From CAZJPS01 sp964548055 (lineage in GTDB: Bacteria; Patescibacteriota; Gracilibacteria; Peribacterales; Peribacteraceae): a DNA stretch of 8,048 nt. The notes beneath the pieces were generated by a model. That model was not told where the DNA came from. It ran no database searches and saw only the letters and a list, made by a program, of their open reading frames with translations. The first letter of the stretch is position 1; each line of letters opens with the position of its first letter. The stretch covers positions 1 to 8,048 of the forward strand of contig CAZJPS010000054.1 of the NCBI GenBank assembly GCA_964548055.1, in the 5' to 3' direction. Positions 1 to 6,367 of the stretch are shown here, in pieces. The position numbers were made by a program, and so were the translations under genes.

Positions 1-730
1 CGCCATCACCATCAAATGCAAAACCGATGGAGGCCTTTTTTGCCTTCACTTCTTTCTGTAAATCTTTCAATGTGTCTCGTTTACTTGGATCTGGTTGGTG
101 GTTAGGAAAATTTCCATCGGGTTCCAAATAGAGTCCGATAACGTCTGCTCCTGTTTGACGGATCGCTTCTGCATTCGCAGGACCGGCTACTCCATTTCCA
201 GCATCCACTACTACTGTCATACCTTTTCCAATCGATCCAAATTGTTTCTGCATGTGCTGCAAATATGGAGTGATGGCATCAATATCTTCTGCCGATCCTT
301 CACCATCCATAAAATCTTCCGCTTCAATTTGCTCTCGCAATCTCTGCAAATCATCACCGCTGTGCGCTTCAGCATCACGAACTTGTAATTTAATCCCATT
401 ATCATCTTTTGGGTTATGGCTTGCAGTAATTTGCACTCCTCCATCTGTCTTCCTTTCGCAGATCGTAAAATAATTCACGGGGCTAGGTGTTTGACCAATA
501 CGAAGAACGCGGCAACCACTTTGCATCAAACCTTGTTGCATCGCCTCTGCAAATTGTGGGCTGTGCGTGCGTGCATCCCATCCTAAAATGACTGTGGGAT
601 GTTCTTTTTTATACATCCGACGGAGCACTGTTCCAAATGCTTGCCCGATTTTTTTTGAAGCTTCTTCTGTAATCTGCGCGTGAGCTTTGCCACGGATGTC
701 GTAGGCTCTGAAGATATGTGGATCGATCAT
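1..730 (-). CDS. Phosphomannomutase/phosphoglucomutase family (alpha-D-phosphohexomutase), 3' end outside window
   Basis: Cytosolic enzyme expected to move phosphate between C1 and C6 of glucose or mannose through a phosphoserine. I translated 243 codons from the ATG at 730; the reading frame is open and leaves the window at base 1. Visible motifs: FRAYDIRG at 7-14 (family N-terminus), GWDART at 50-55, the active-site loop TASHNP at 102-107 with Ser104 as the phosphorylated serine, VVDAGNG at 174-180, and the metal-binding loop FDGDG at 239-243, cut by the window edge. Family members are about 450 residues, so roughly half is present. An in-frame ATG at 742 is possible, but it overlaps a TATTAT -10-like element, so 730 is preferred. 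The gene diverges from a glucan phosphorylase whose product, glucose-1-phosphate, is a likely substrate; this favours phosphoglucomutase activity. Glucose versus mannose specificity cannot be read from this half. Confidence 0.93.
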   Translation of the reverse strand, partial: MIDPHIFRAYDIRGKAHAQITEEASKKIGQAFGTVLRRMYKKEHPTVILGWDARTHSPQFAEAMQQGLMQSGCRVLRIGQTPSPVNYFTICERKTDGGVQITASHNPKDDNGIKLQVRDAEAHSGDDLQRLREQIEAEDFMDGEGSAEDIDAITPYLQHMQKQFGSIGKGMTVVVDAGNGVAGPANAEAIRQTGADVIGLYLEPDGNFPNHQPDPSKRDTLKDLQKEVKAKKASIGFAFDGDG

Positions 731-740
731 AGATGTATGC

Positions 741-746
741 ATAATA
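741..746 (-). promoter_or_regulatory. Possible -10 element of the phosphohexomutase gene
   Basis: TATTAT on the minus strand ends 10 bases before the ATG at 730. A start about seven bases downstream would leave a leader of only about four bases. No convincing -35 is seen at the usual distance. If real, it rules out the upstream ATG at 742 as the translation start. Confidence 0.3.
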
Positions 747-755
747 CAGGAGATT

Positions 756-847
756 GGGGCAAGGGGATAAAGGGGACAAAAGGGACAAAGGTTTTAAAGG
801 TTGTTTCCTTTGTCCCCTTGTTGGTCTTTACAACCTTTGCCCCCTTC
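756..847. repeat. G-rich inverted-repeat island (GGGGACAAA family) between divergent genes
   Basis: The left arm has G-runs at 756-759, 763-766, 772-775 and 782-784 separated by 3, 5 and 6 bases, a canonical G-quadruplex pattern on the plus strand. It continues with AAGGGACAAAGG (780-791), which nearly complements CCTTTGTCCCCTT at 807-819 (one extra base in the right arm). A second pair, AAAGGTTG (796-803) and CAACCTTT (831-838), is a perfect 8-base inverted repeat. A 24-base stretch (769-792) recurs exactly at 7981-8004, and a related copy follows glgP. The island sits between the phosphohexomutase and phosphorylase promoters. Confidence 0.85.
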
Positions 848-876
848 TTTCCGATATCGTAAAACGACCTAAAATC

Positions 877-885
877 TGCTATAAT
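877..885 (+). promoter_or_regulatory. Extended -10 promoter of glgP
   Basis: TGCTATAAT is a perfect extended -10 (TG-N-TATAAT) 20 bases before the glgP ATG. The -35 region is poor, as is usual where an extended -10 compensates. Transcription would begin near 892, giving a leader of about 12 bases with no ribosome binding site. Confidence 0.6.
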
Positions 886-904
886 AAGAGCAAACCACAC
901 TCCT

Positions 905-2569
905 ATGTCCAAACGTCTCGATGTTGCTTACTTCACAATGGAAATAGGCCTGAAAGCCAGTATTCCTACGTTTGCGGGGGGTCTTGGAGTGCTTGCTGCG
1001 GATTTGATGCGGTCGGCTGCAGATCTCAAACTGAATGCGGCGTGCGTCACGATGTGTTGGCAGTTTGGATATCTGCGTCAGAAATTGCGCAATGATGGAT
1101 CGCAGGAATATGTGGATATTGCGTGGAATCCGGATGATGAACTCACACTTCTTCCAGAGCGAGTGACGGTGATGGTGGAAGGTCGATCGGTTGCCGTTGG
1201 TGCTCGCGTTCTTGAATTGAAAAGCGGATCGCACAGTGTACCTGTGTATTTTTTGGATACCAATCTGCCAGAAAATCCTCAGGATCTGCGCGATATTTGT
1301 AAACATTTGTACGGTGGCGATGGCCGCATGCGCTTGATGCAAGAAGCAGTTCTTGGTTTTGGGGGAGTACGAATGCTCCGTAAACTTGGTTATAACGACA
1401 TCAAGAATTTCCATTTGAATGAAGGTCACTGCGCTTTTGTTCCTTTGGAGTTACTGAAGGAAAGGGGATTCAGCGATGATGCTGTGAGAGCTTCGTGTGC
1501 GTTTACTACCCACACTCCGCTTAAAGCAGGACACGATGTGTTTCAGTACGATCTTGCATGGAAAGTGATTGGCGATGGTCTTCCCTGGCATATCAAAAAG
1601 CTTGCAGGAGAGGATGCACTTTCCATGACGCGTCTTGCCATGACACTCAGCCACTATACGTGTGGCGTATCGCGTATACACGGAGAAGTGTCTCGCCAGA
1701 TGCTAGAAAATCCAGCAGTAGATTCCATTACCAATGGTATTCATCACACAGAGTGGGCGTGTCCAGATATGCAGGAATTATTTGATCGCTACATTCCAGA
1801 ATGGAGAAAAAATCCATCACTTCTGGGTTCGCGGGCTTCGGCACTTCCTGATGGAGAATTATGGGAAGCGCACATGAAGGCAAAAAATCGTTTGATCGCG
1901 CATGTGAACGCTAGTTCTCCCGATGTTCCTTTCGATAGTGATACTTTAACGATTGCGAGTGCGCGCAGAGTCGTTGGCTACAAACGTCCAGAACTGCTGT
2001 ATACCAACTTGAAGAGACTCCGAGAAGTTGGCTCAGGTAAGCTACAAATCGTGCACGCAGGGAATGCGCATCCTGGCGATAGCTTTGCCATGGATGTTAT
2101 CCGTCACATGATCGATCACAGTAAAGAGCTTCGCGGCAGTATCCGCATGGTCTATCTTCCTAACTACAGTCCAGATTTAGCAAAGCTCCTCGTGAGTGGC
2201 GCAGATGTGTGGCTGAATACTCCCATGCGCTTACTGGAAGCATCGGGCACATCAGGAATGAAGGCGTGCCTCAATGGAGTTTTAAATCTTTCCACGCTCG
2301 ATGGCTGGTGGATAGAAGGATACGAAAAAGATCCAGAAGCCGGCTGGCGCATTGGTCCGCTTGCATCTTCTTTGGGAGCAGATGATACCCGCATTATCGA
2401 TGCAGAAGATGTGTACACCCAACTTCAATACGAAGTGATTCCCGAATACTACCACTCAGATCATGCACGATGGATAGGCCGCATGAAGCGCGCAATTGCA
2501 CTCCTTGGGCACTTTAATGCGAATAGGTGTGTGGAGGAGTATGTGAGGAAGGCGTGGAATGTGAGGTAG
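905..2569 (+). CDS. glgP: Short-form alpha-glucan phosphorylase (GT35)
   Basis: Cytosolic pyridoxal-phosphate enzyme that releases glucose-1-phosphate from the ends of glycogen, starch or maltodextrins. The protein is 554 residues. The N-terminus reads YFTMEIGLKASIPTFAGGLG (9-28), the family's opening block. Further blocks are HLNEGHCAF (170-178), TTHTPLKAGHD (201-211), ITNGIHHTEW (275-284), VVGYKRPELLY (356-366) and HAGNAHPGD (384-392). EASGTSGMKACLN (445-457) matches the PLP-lysine signature E-A-S-G-x-S-x-M-K-x-x-L-N, placing the cofactor on Lys453. Animal and E. coli enzymes have about 800-850 residues; this fits the shorter, divergent bacterial/archaeal type and is not a truncation, since both ends are family-like. 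The ATG at 905 follows an extended -10 promoter directly. The divergent neighbour, a phosphohexomutase, can use its product. Confidence 0.95.
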   Translation: MSKRLDVAYFTMEIGLKASIPTFAGGLGVLAADLMRSAADLKLNAACVTMCWQFGYLRQKLRNDGSQEYVDIAWNPDDELTLLPERVTVMVEGRSVAVGARVLELKSGSHSVPVYFLDTNLPENPQDLRDICKHLYGGDGRMRLMQEAVLGFGGVRMLRKLGYNDIKNFHLNEGHCAFVPLELLKERGFSDDAVRASCAFTTHTPLKAGHDVFQYDLAWKVIGDGLPWHIKKLAGEDALSMTRLAMTLSHYTCGVSRIHGEVSRQMLENPAVDSITNGIHHTEWACPDMQELFDRYIPEWRKNPSLLGSRASALPDGELWEAHMKAKNRLIAHVNASSPDVPFDSDTLTIASARRVVGYKRPELLYTNLKRLREVGSGKLQIVHAGNAHPGDSFAMDVIRHMIDHSKELRGSIRMVYLPNYSPDLAKLLVSGADVWLNTPMRLLEASGTSGMKACLNGVLNLSTLDGWWIEGYEKDPEAGWRIGPLASSLGADDTRIIDAEDVYTQLQYEVIPEYYHSDHARWIGRMKRAIALLGHFNANRCVEEYVRKAWNVR

Positions 2570-2585
2570 GAAAACTGGTTTTGTG

Positions 2586-2630
2586 AAAGGGGACAAAGGT
2601 TGTAAAGGGGATAAAGGGGACAAAGGTTTT
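2586..2630. repeat. GGGGACAAAGG-family repeat after glgP
   Basis: The 15-base unit AAAGGGGACAAAGGT occurs twice (2586-2600 and 2613-2627), 27 bases apart, with GGGGATAAA between. The segment resembles the reverse complement of the right arm of the 756-847 island. It has three G4 runs plus GG pairs, so it falls just short of the canonical quadruplex rule. No terminator-like stem precedes it, so its role at the end of glgP is unknown. Confidence 0.8.
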
Positions 2631-2674
2631 TTGTAAAAATCTTCCTAACTTTGGGAATCGAAGAAAAATATCAT

Positions 2675-2700
2675 CCCGTAGAGCGGGTTTCCTTACCCGC
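2675..2700 (+). other. Small hairpin with an alternative pairing upstream of folP
   Basis: GCGGGT (2683-2688) pairs with ACCCGC (2695-2700) over a six-base TTCCTT loop. The same CGGG (2684-2687) can instead pair with CCCG at 2675-2678, so the two stems exclude each other. It lies 65 bases before the folP ATG. The stem is short, no promoter could be placed upstream of it and no terminator follows, so a regulatory role is only a possibility. Confidence 0.35.
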
Positions 2701-2764
2701 GGTTCTAAAGAATAATGTCATATCACCCGTTGATCTTTTCCCATCCACCCGCCACGATATTCGC

Positions 2765-3580
2765 ATGAAGTCTGTTCAGATTGTCGGCATCTTAAACGTC
2801 ACCCCCAACTCCTATCACGATGGTGGGAAGTTTTTGGATCCATCTGCTGCATTGGCTCGAGCAAATGAGTTACTGGGAGAAGGGGCAGATATTATCGAAA
2901 TTGGTGGGGAATCCACAGGGCCTAAATCTCCATATGTGTCTGAAGAAGAAGAAATGCAGAGAGTGCTTCCGGTTCTTCGTGCTATCAGAGCATCGTTTCC
3001 AGATGCAAAACTTTCTATCGATACGTATAAATCGAACGTTGCGGAAGCTGCTCTTAAAGAAGGAGTAATGATGGTGAATGATGTGACAGCTGGTCGCAGT
3101 GATCCTCGGATGTTCTCTGTTGTCGCAAAATCAGAGGCGTCTTTGGTTTTGATGTTCAGCAAAGATCTATCTGCACGCACCACGATTGCAGAAACTCAGT
3201 ATAAAAATGTTGTAGAAACTATTAAAAAGTTTCTGTCTGAGTGCAAAGATGCAGCAGTTGCAGCTGGCATTGCATCAGAAAAAATTATTCTGGATCCAGG
3301 CATGGGTCATTTCATTTCCAGCGATCCCAAATATTCGCTTGAAGTTCTTGCAAATCTGAAATCATTTGCCGATCTCGGTTGTCCTCTCTTTGTGAGTCCA
3401 TCCCGTAAATCATTTTTAGCGGGTCCTGAAAATCTTTCTACCAAAGATCGTCTTCCAGGAACTATTGCTGCGTCTGTGATTGCAGTCCTTCATGGGGCTT
3501 CTTATATTCGGACGCATGATGTGTTGGAGGTACGAAGGGCGTGCGAGATAGTACAGTCGATATACAACTATCAATCGTGA
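2765..3580 (+). CDS. folP: Dihydropteroate synthase family protein, divergent active-site loops
   Basis: The family condenses 6-hydroxymethyl-7,8-dihydropterin pyrophosphate with p-aminobenzoate to dihydropteroate in folate synthesis. The product is 271 residues, the usual length for a TIM-barrel DHPS. Conserved blocks: GILNVTPNSYHDGG (8-21), IIEIGGEST (43-51), LSIDTYKSNVAEAAL (83-97), VNDVTAG (104-110), ILDPGMGHF (175-183), SPSRKSF (211-217) and the C-terminal RTHDV (249-253). Departures: loop 2, normally STRPG, reads STGPK (50-54), losing the conserved Arg; the usual MHMxG stretch reads LMFSKDLSARTT (129-140). The open frame extends upstream to a TTG at 2651, but those 38 residues are not family-like and the ATG at 2765 gives the standard N-terminus. 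No other folate gene is nearby. A related pterin-dependent activity is possible. Confidence 0.88.
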   Translation: MKSVQIVGILNVTPNSYHDGGKFLDPSAALARANELLGEGADIIEIGGESTGPKSPYVSEEEEMQRVLPVLRAIRASFPDAKLSIDTYKSNVAEAALKEGVMMVNDVTAGRSDPRMFSVVAKSEASLVLMFSKDLSARTTIAETQYKNVVETIKKFLSECKDAAVAAGIASEKIILDPGMGHFISSDPKYSLEVLANLKSFADLGCPLFVSPSRKSFLAGPENLSTKDRLPGTIAASVIAVLHGASYIRTHDVLEVRRACEIVQSIYNYQS

Positions 3581-3600
3581 GTGATTTCCAGATTGTCACA

Positions 3601-3641
3601 GAAAAAATAAATCGTGAAGCTGTGGGTCTCGTGGGTCCCAC
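3601..3641 (-). terminator. Weak candidate terminator for the minus-strand pilin-like operon
   Basis: Read on the minus strand, GTGGG (3641-3637) can pair with CCCAC (3626-3622), and a T-rich tract follows at 3612-3602. The stem has only five pairs, the loop is ten bases, and the T-tract starts ten bases after the stem, so the fit is poor. It lies about 70 bases past the stop of the upstream gene, in the space where folP converges on it. Confidence 0.25.
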
Positions 3642-3709
3642 TACTGAGCGCTCTTTAAAGGGAAGGATGGTCCGTGGAAGGAAACCGATAAGGTTTTCTT
3701 CTACGCTAT

Positions 3710-4579
3710 TTACTGCACTCCCGGCAATGCCACAAAATTCACGAGCGCAAGGCTAACAAGGATAACGATGAGCCCGAGTGCAGCCCTGCCAAAGTAACTT
3801 TTTGCTTGTGTCCATCTCTCTTCATTTCCAAAGCTCAGAATCATCATCACTCCGTGATAAATCACAATAGCAAGCATGACAAGTGACATGAAACCCAGTA
3901 CAAATCCAATGATGCGAATTCCAATAGCAATCAATGGAACAGGACTCCTAGTGTTGCCAATAAATGCGGCGGCAATTACCTCGCGTAATACAAGCAGTAT
4001 GATTCCTGCAGCAATTGCAAAGAGTGATTTGCGAATATCTGCTACAGATTCTTCACTACTTGCGAGTACAACGGCTTTAAATGAAACAATAATAATCATA
4101 AGAACACACAGCACAGCAACTATAGACAGCACCCAATTAATAATTCCTCCCACTTCTATATTCACAATATTTACACCAGTTTGCATTTCGCCACGGAACA
4201 CTTCCCCGGTAGAACCGTAAAATGCCGCTACAAATGGCTCAACCAGATATGCTAGTACTAGCCCTGAAATGACTGCTGTCATGAAAGGACGCACTTTATC
4301 GAATGCTTCATCGTCCTGTACGAGCAGTACACGTATTCCATAAATGCTGATCACAAATCCGGCAACAATGGTGAGAAGCGGACGAAACTGATGAAGGATG
4401 TAGAAAGTAATTTCAAAAAATCCACACGTTCCACCTATTTCGGGGCAGTAATCTGCCGAAAAACTAGGTAGTGCACTTCCAATACTATCCACAGTGGCAT
4501 TCACAAAGTTATAAGCTGCTGCTTGTGTAGGAAGAACAGCGAGGATCAGAGCCAAGAATGAAAAGCGAGAAAATTTCAT
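3710..4579 (-). CDS. Secreted/membrane protein with three tandem VirB2/TrbC-like pilin modules (A)
   Basis: I know no named gene for this 289-residue protein. It begins with a Sec signal peptide (KFSR, hydrophobic core, cleavage near TQAAA at residue 22), then a short outer segment with Cys45 and Cys52. Three similar units follow at about 65-122, 147-207 and 225-286. Each is a hydrophobic helix, a short charged turn, and a second helix. The turns read QDDEAFDKVR, SSEESVADIRK and GNEERWTQAK; a small residue and usually Gly (AVISG, AIAAG, RAALG) follow a few residues later. The last unit closely fits the pattern of the T4SS pilin-like families (VirB2/TrbC) as I remember them. The ATG at 4579 shares one base with the stop of the upstream gene (TGATG), implying translational coupling; a GTG at 4582 is the alternative. 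An inner-membrane or envelope role with its partner is inferred. A VirB6-like channel is another possibility. Confidence 0.8.
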   Translation of the reverse strand: MKFSRFSFLALILAVLPTQAAAYNFVNATVDSIGSALPSFSADYCPEIGGTCGFFEITFYILHQFRPLLTIVAGFVISIYGIRVLLVQDDEAFDKVRPFMTAVISGLVLAYLVEPFVAAFYGSTGEVFRGEMQTGVNIVNIEVGGIINWVLSIVAVLCVLMIIIVSFKAVVLASSEESVADIRKSLFAIAAGIILLVLREVIAAAFIGNTRSPVPLIAIGIRIIGFVLGFMSLVMLAIVIYHGVMMILSFGNEERWTQAKSYFGRAALGLIVILVSLALVNFVALPGVQ

Positions 4580-5412
4580 CACACGGAGAAGAGAGTTGTA
4601 ACAAATCCATACGCAACGAGAACAGCAATGAGTGCTACGAATGCCGTTTTTATCATAGTTTTTGCTTTGTCTTTCAAAGATTCATCTGCCGAAACAAGGA
4701 GCAATATGCCACCAATTATCATGGAAAATACAGAACCTGCTCCAATAAATGTAATGAGGTAATTTGCGATTCCTGTAATTTCTGCATTGAACATGTCACT
4801 CCCGCCAAATTCTGGGTTTACAGTGAGAGCAATGGTATTGGCAAGCATGATGAATGCTACGCCAAAGAATCCAGAAATCAGACGCTTGCGTGCTGTATCG
4901 ATTTTGTCATCCAGTCCCCGTGATGCGATGAGACGAAACGCCTGAATAACAATGTTCACGATCAGCAAAATTGCGAGAAGCAATTTGAAAAATGTGATCA
5001 CATTTCCAACAAGAGCATTCACCACCGATCCATTCACTAAATTACTTCCAGTTTCCAATGGGGAGAATGCAACCGCAATCCATCTGGAAAAGGCCACAAT
5101 GCCTGCGCCGATAATGGCATACACGAATGTAGTGCGGCTGTTTTTTACAACGTCTTCTTGCTCTGCAAACATCACCATATTGGCAGCAGCAATAAAGAGA
5201 AGGAAAATTGCGACTGTTGCAAATCCAAATTCAAATATTGGCATTATATGGAGCATCACATAATTACTAAGGCCGCCGGCACCACCTCCAAGCCCACTAC
5301 AGGGGAGAAATTTGCATACAGGGCCTACCCACGTTGCAGGAATTTCAAAGGCATATGAGTGCGTTGGCATAAGCGCCAGGAGGCCTGTGAGCAATAAAAG
5401 TAATTTCCGCAT
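4579..5412 (-). CDS. Secreted/membrane protein with three tandem VirB2/TrbC-like pilin modules (B)
   Basis: A 277-residue protein with the same plan as its downstream neighbour. A signal peptide (MRKLLLLLTGLLALMP, cleavage near HSYA at 21) is followed by an outer segment with Cys33 and Cys38 (CKFLPC) and a Gly-rich stretch. Three two-helix units lie at about 55-118, 136-200 and 217-277. Their charged turns read AEQEDVVKNSR, RGLDDKIDTARK and ADESLKDKAK, followed by YAIIG, SGFFG and TAFVA. The open frame continues upstream to 5547, but the ATG at 5412 starts the signal peptide and lies about 16 bases after the predicted transcription start. The gene overlaps the next one by one base, so the two form an operon. 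The shared architecture suggests the pair arose by duplication and works as a heteromeric envelope complex. No secretion ATPase is visible in the window to confirm a transport role. Confidence 0.8.
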   Translation of the reverse strand: MRKLLLLLTGLLALMPTHSYAFEIPATWVGPVCKFLPCSGLGGGAGGLSNYVMLHIMPIFEFGFATVAIFLLFIAAANMVMFAEQEDVVKNSRTTFVYAIIGAGIVAFSRWIAVAFSPLETGSNLVNGSVVNALVGNVITFFKLLLAILLIVNIVIQAFRLIASRGLDDKIDTARKRLISGFFGVAFIMLANTIALTVNPEFGGSDMFNAEITGIANYLITFIGAGSVFSMIIGGILLLVSADESLKDKAKTMIKTAFVALIAVLVAYGFVTTLFSV

Positions 5413-5434
5413 GAGAGAGCCGCAAAATCCTATT

Positions 5435-5458
5435 ATTATACCAAAAAAACAGCTCAAG
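5435..5458 (-). promoter_or_regulatory. Promoter of the pilin-like operon with CTTGAGC box
   Basis: On the minus strand TGGTATAAT (5443-5435) is an extended -10, 22 bases before the ATG at 5412; the start would fall near 5428, leaving a 16-base leader without a Shine-Dalgarno. CTTGAGC (5458-5452) stands 11 bases upstream of the -10, too near for an ordinary -35. The same box at the same distance occurs at the divergent promoter. Confidence 0.6.
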
Positions 5459-5533
5459 CGGAAGGCTTGGTGCCCTGAGTATAATGTAGCATTTTTCGCC
5501 ATTTTGCCCTTAATGACAATGTTGATATTTTGT

Positions 5534-5561
5534 TTGCCTTGAGCCAAAAAATTACTACACT
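5534..5561 (+). promoter_or_regulatory. Promoter of the Bax-inhibitor gene, probably leaderless
   Basis: TTGCCT (5534-5539), a 16-base spacer and TACACT (5556-5561). CTTGAGC (5538-5544) overlaps the -35 and lies exactly 11 bases before the -10, mirroring the divergent promoter. Transcription would begin near 5568, on the second ATG. A TATAAT at 5480-5485 is an alternative -10 but lacks a -35. Confidence 0.45.
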
Positions 5562-5567
5562 ATGCAC

Positions 5568-6263
5568 ATGAATACATATTCCCCAATTCGTAGCAGTCCG
5601 CTCACTCTTTCTTCTTCCGTAGAAAGCCAGGTGTATAGCCTTTTCGCTTTTGCAATGGGTATTACGGCTCTCGGTATTTATATCGGGATGCAGTATGCGA
5701 ATGTACTGCTTACCAGTGGCATATTTTTTCTGCTTTTTATAGCTGAGTTTGCGCTTATTCTCACTTCTCGATGGTGGATGGATAAAAGTCCTTTTAACTA
5801 TCTTCTGTTCGGGTTATTTCCTCTCTTGTCAGGAATTACGGTTGTTCCATTTTTGTTGTACGTGCTGGAAGCGTACACAAATGGCGGCTCTATTCTTTTA
5901 AATGCGTTTCTTTCAACAGCCTTTATGGCTGGTGCAGCTGCAGTGGTTGCTCGTTCAGGAATGTGGAATTTGGGTACCCTTGGGCGTGCCTTATTCTTCT
6001 CCCTTTTGGGTCTTGTCATTCTCGGTCTCATTCAGCTTTTTGTTCCTGCTCTACAAACAAGCCAGATGGAGATTCTTCTGTCTGGTGCGGGGGTGATCAT
6101 TTTCGCAGGTTTCACTGCCTACGATATTCAGCGCATTCAGCAACAAAGTAAGGCAGGAGCGAATCCGTTTCTGATGGCGCTCAGTTTGTATTTGGATATC
6201 TTTAACCTCTTCATGTACGTGGTGAGGTTTATGTTGGCTGTATCTGGTAATCGTAGAAATTAG
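5568..6263 (+). CDS. Bax inhibitor-1 / YccA-YetJ family membrane protein
   Basis: Inner-membrane protein of about seven helices in 231 residues, the normal size for the family. Characterised bacterial homologues such as YetJ act as pH-sensitive calcium leak channels. The C-terminal half carries the signature FAGFTAYDIQRI, then ALSLYLDIFNLF. The two acidic residues, Asp186 and Asp210, are 24 positions apart, the same spacing as the calcium/pH-sensing pair of YetJ (Asp171 and Asp195), so the gating site looks intact. An ATG at 5562 adds Met-His, but the predicted transcription start favours 5568. The gene diverges from the pilin-like operon and the two promoters share a CTTGAGC box, so co-regulation is possible. 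The substrate in this organism is unknown; some family members in bacteria instead interact with the FtsH protease. Confidence 0.9.
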   Translation: MNTYSPIRSSPLTLSSSVESQVYSLFAFAMGITALGIYIGMQYANVLLTSGIFFLLFIAEFALILTSRWWMDKSPFNYLLFGLFPLLSGITVVPFLLYVLEAYTNGGSILLNAFLSTAFMAGAAAVVARSGMWNLGTLGRALFFSLLGLVILGLIQLFVPALQTSQMEILLSGAGVIIFAGFTAYDIQRIQQQSKAGANPFLMALSLYLDIFNLFMYVVRFMLAVSGNRRN

Positions 6264-6281
6264 TATTAAAAGGCAATTTCG

Positions 6282-6305
6282 GATTTTTGGTTTCAATCAA
6301 AAATC
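6282..6305. terminator. A/T-rich stem-loop after the Bax-inhibitor gene
   Basis: GATTTTTG (6282-6289) and CAAAAATC (6298-6305) form a perfect eight-pair stem with an eight-base loop, 19 bases after the stop. The stem has only two G-C pairs and no following T-run on the plus strand, so it would be a weak terminator. It also marks the boundary before the rpmF promoter region. Confidence 0.35.
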
Positions 6306-6329
6306 AGCAATTTTACGTCCAAAGATCTC

Positions 6330-6358
6330 TTTACTTTCGCCGCCCCAAGCCCTATCCT
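6330..6358 (+). promoter_or_regulatory. Possible promoter of rpmF
   Basis: TTTACT (6330-6335) and TATCCT (6353-6358) are 17 bases apart; each matches the sigma-70 consensus at four of six positions. Transcription would start near 6365, about three bases before the rpmF ATG. Weak on its own, but consistent with the other near-leaderless starts in this window. Confidence 0.3.
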
Positions 6359-6367
6359 CCTCGTCCA

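Noticed and set aside
756..847. CRISPR array from the G-rich repeats
   Set aside because: Units are short, degenerate and unevenly spaced, with no unique spacers of constant length and no cas genes.
869..1429. Long open frame on the minus strand (186 codons) opposite glgP
   Set aside because: It lies almost wholly antisense to a clear phosphorylase gene, its protein has no recognisable domain, and it contains the glgP promoter region.
2571..2582. AAAAC-TG-GTTTT palindrome as a glgP terminator
   Set aside because: Five pairs with one G-C and a two-base loop cannot form a stable hairpin.
2651..2764. Upstream extension of folP from a TTG start
   Set aside because: The 38 extra residues are absent from the family and span a hairpin; the ATG at 2765 gives the normal DHPS N-terminus.
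3578..3580. TGA read as glycine (BD1-5/Absconditabacteria code)
   Set aside because: TGA ends folP and protein B exactly where the families or the overlapping downstream start require, so it is a stop here.
3710..3880. Plus-strand frames continuing past folP (3541-3756, 3876-4220)
   Set aside because: They are antisense or out-of-frame shadows of folP and the pilin-like gene, with no family features.
5413..5547. Upstream extension of pilin-like protein B
   Set aside because: It would cover the extended -10 promoter and place the signal peptide 45 residues inside the protein.
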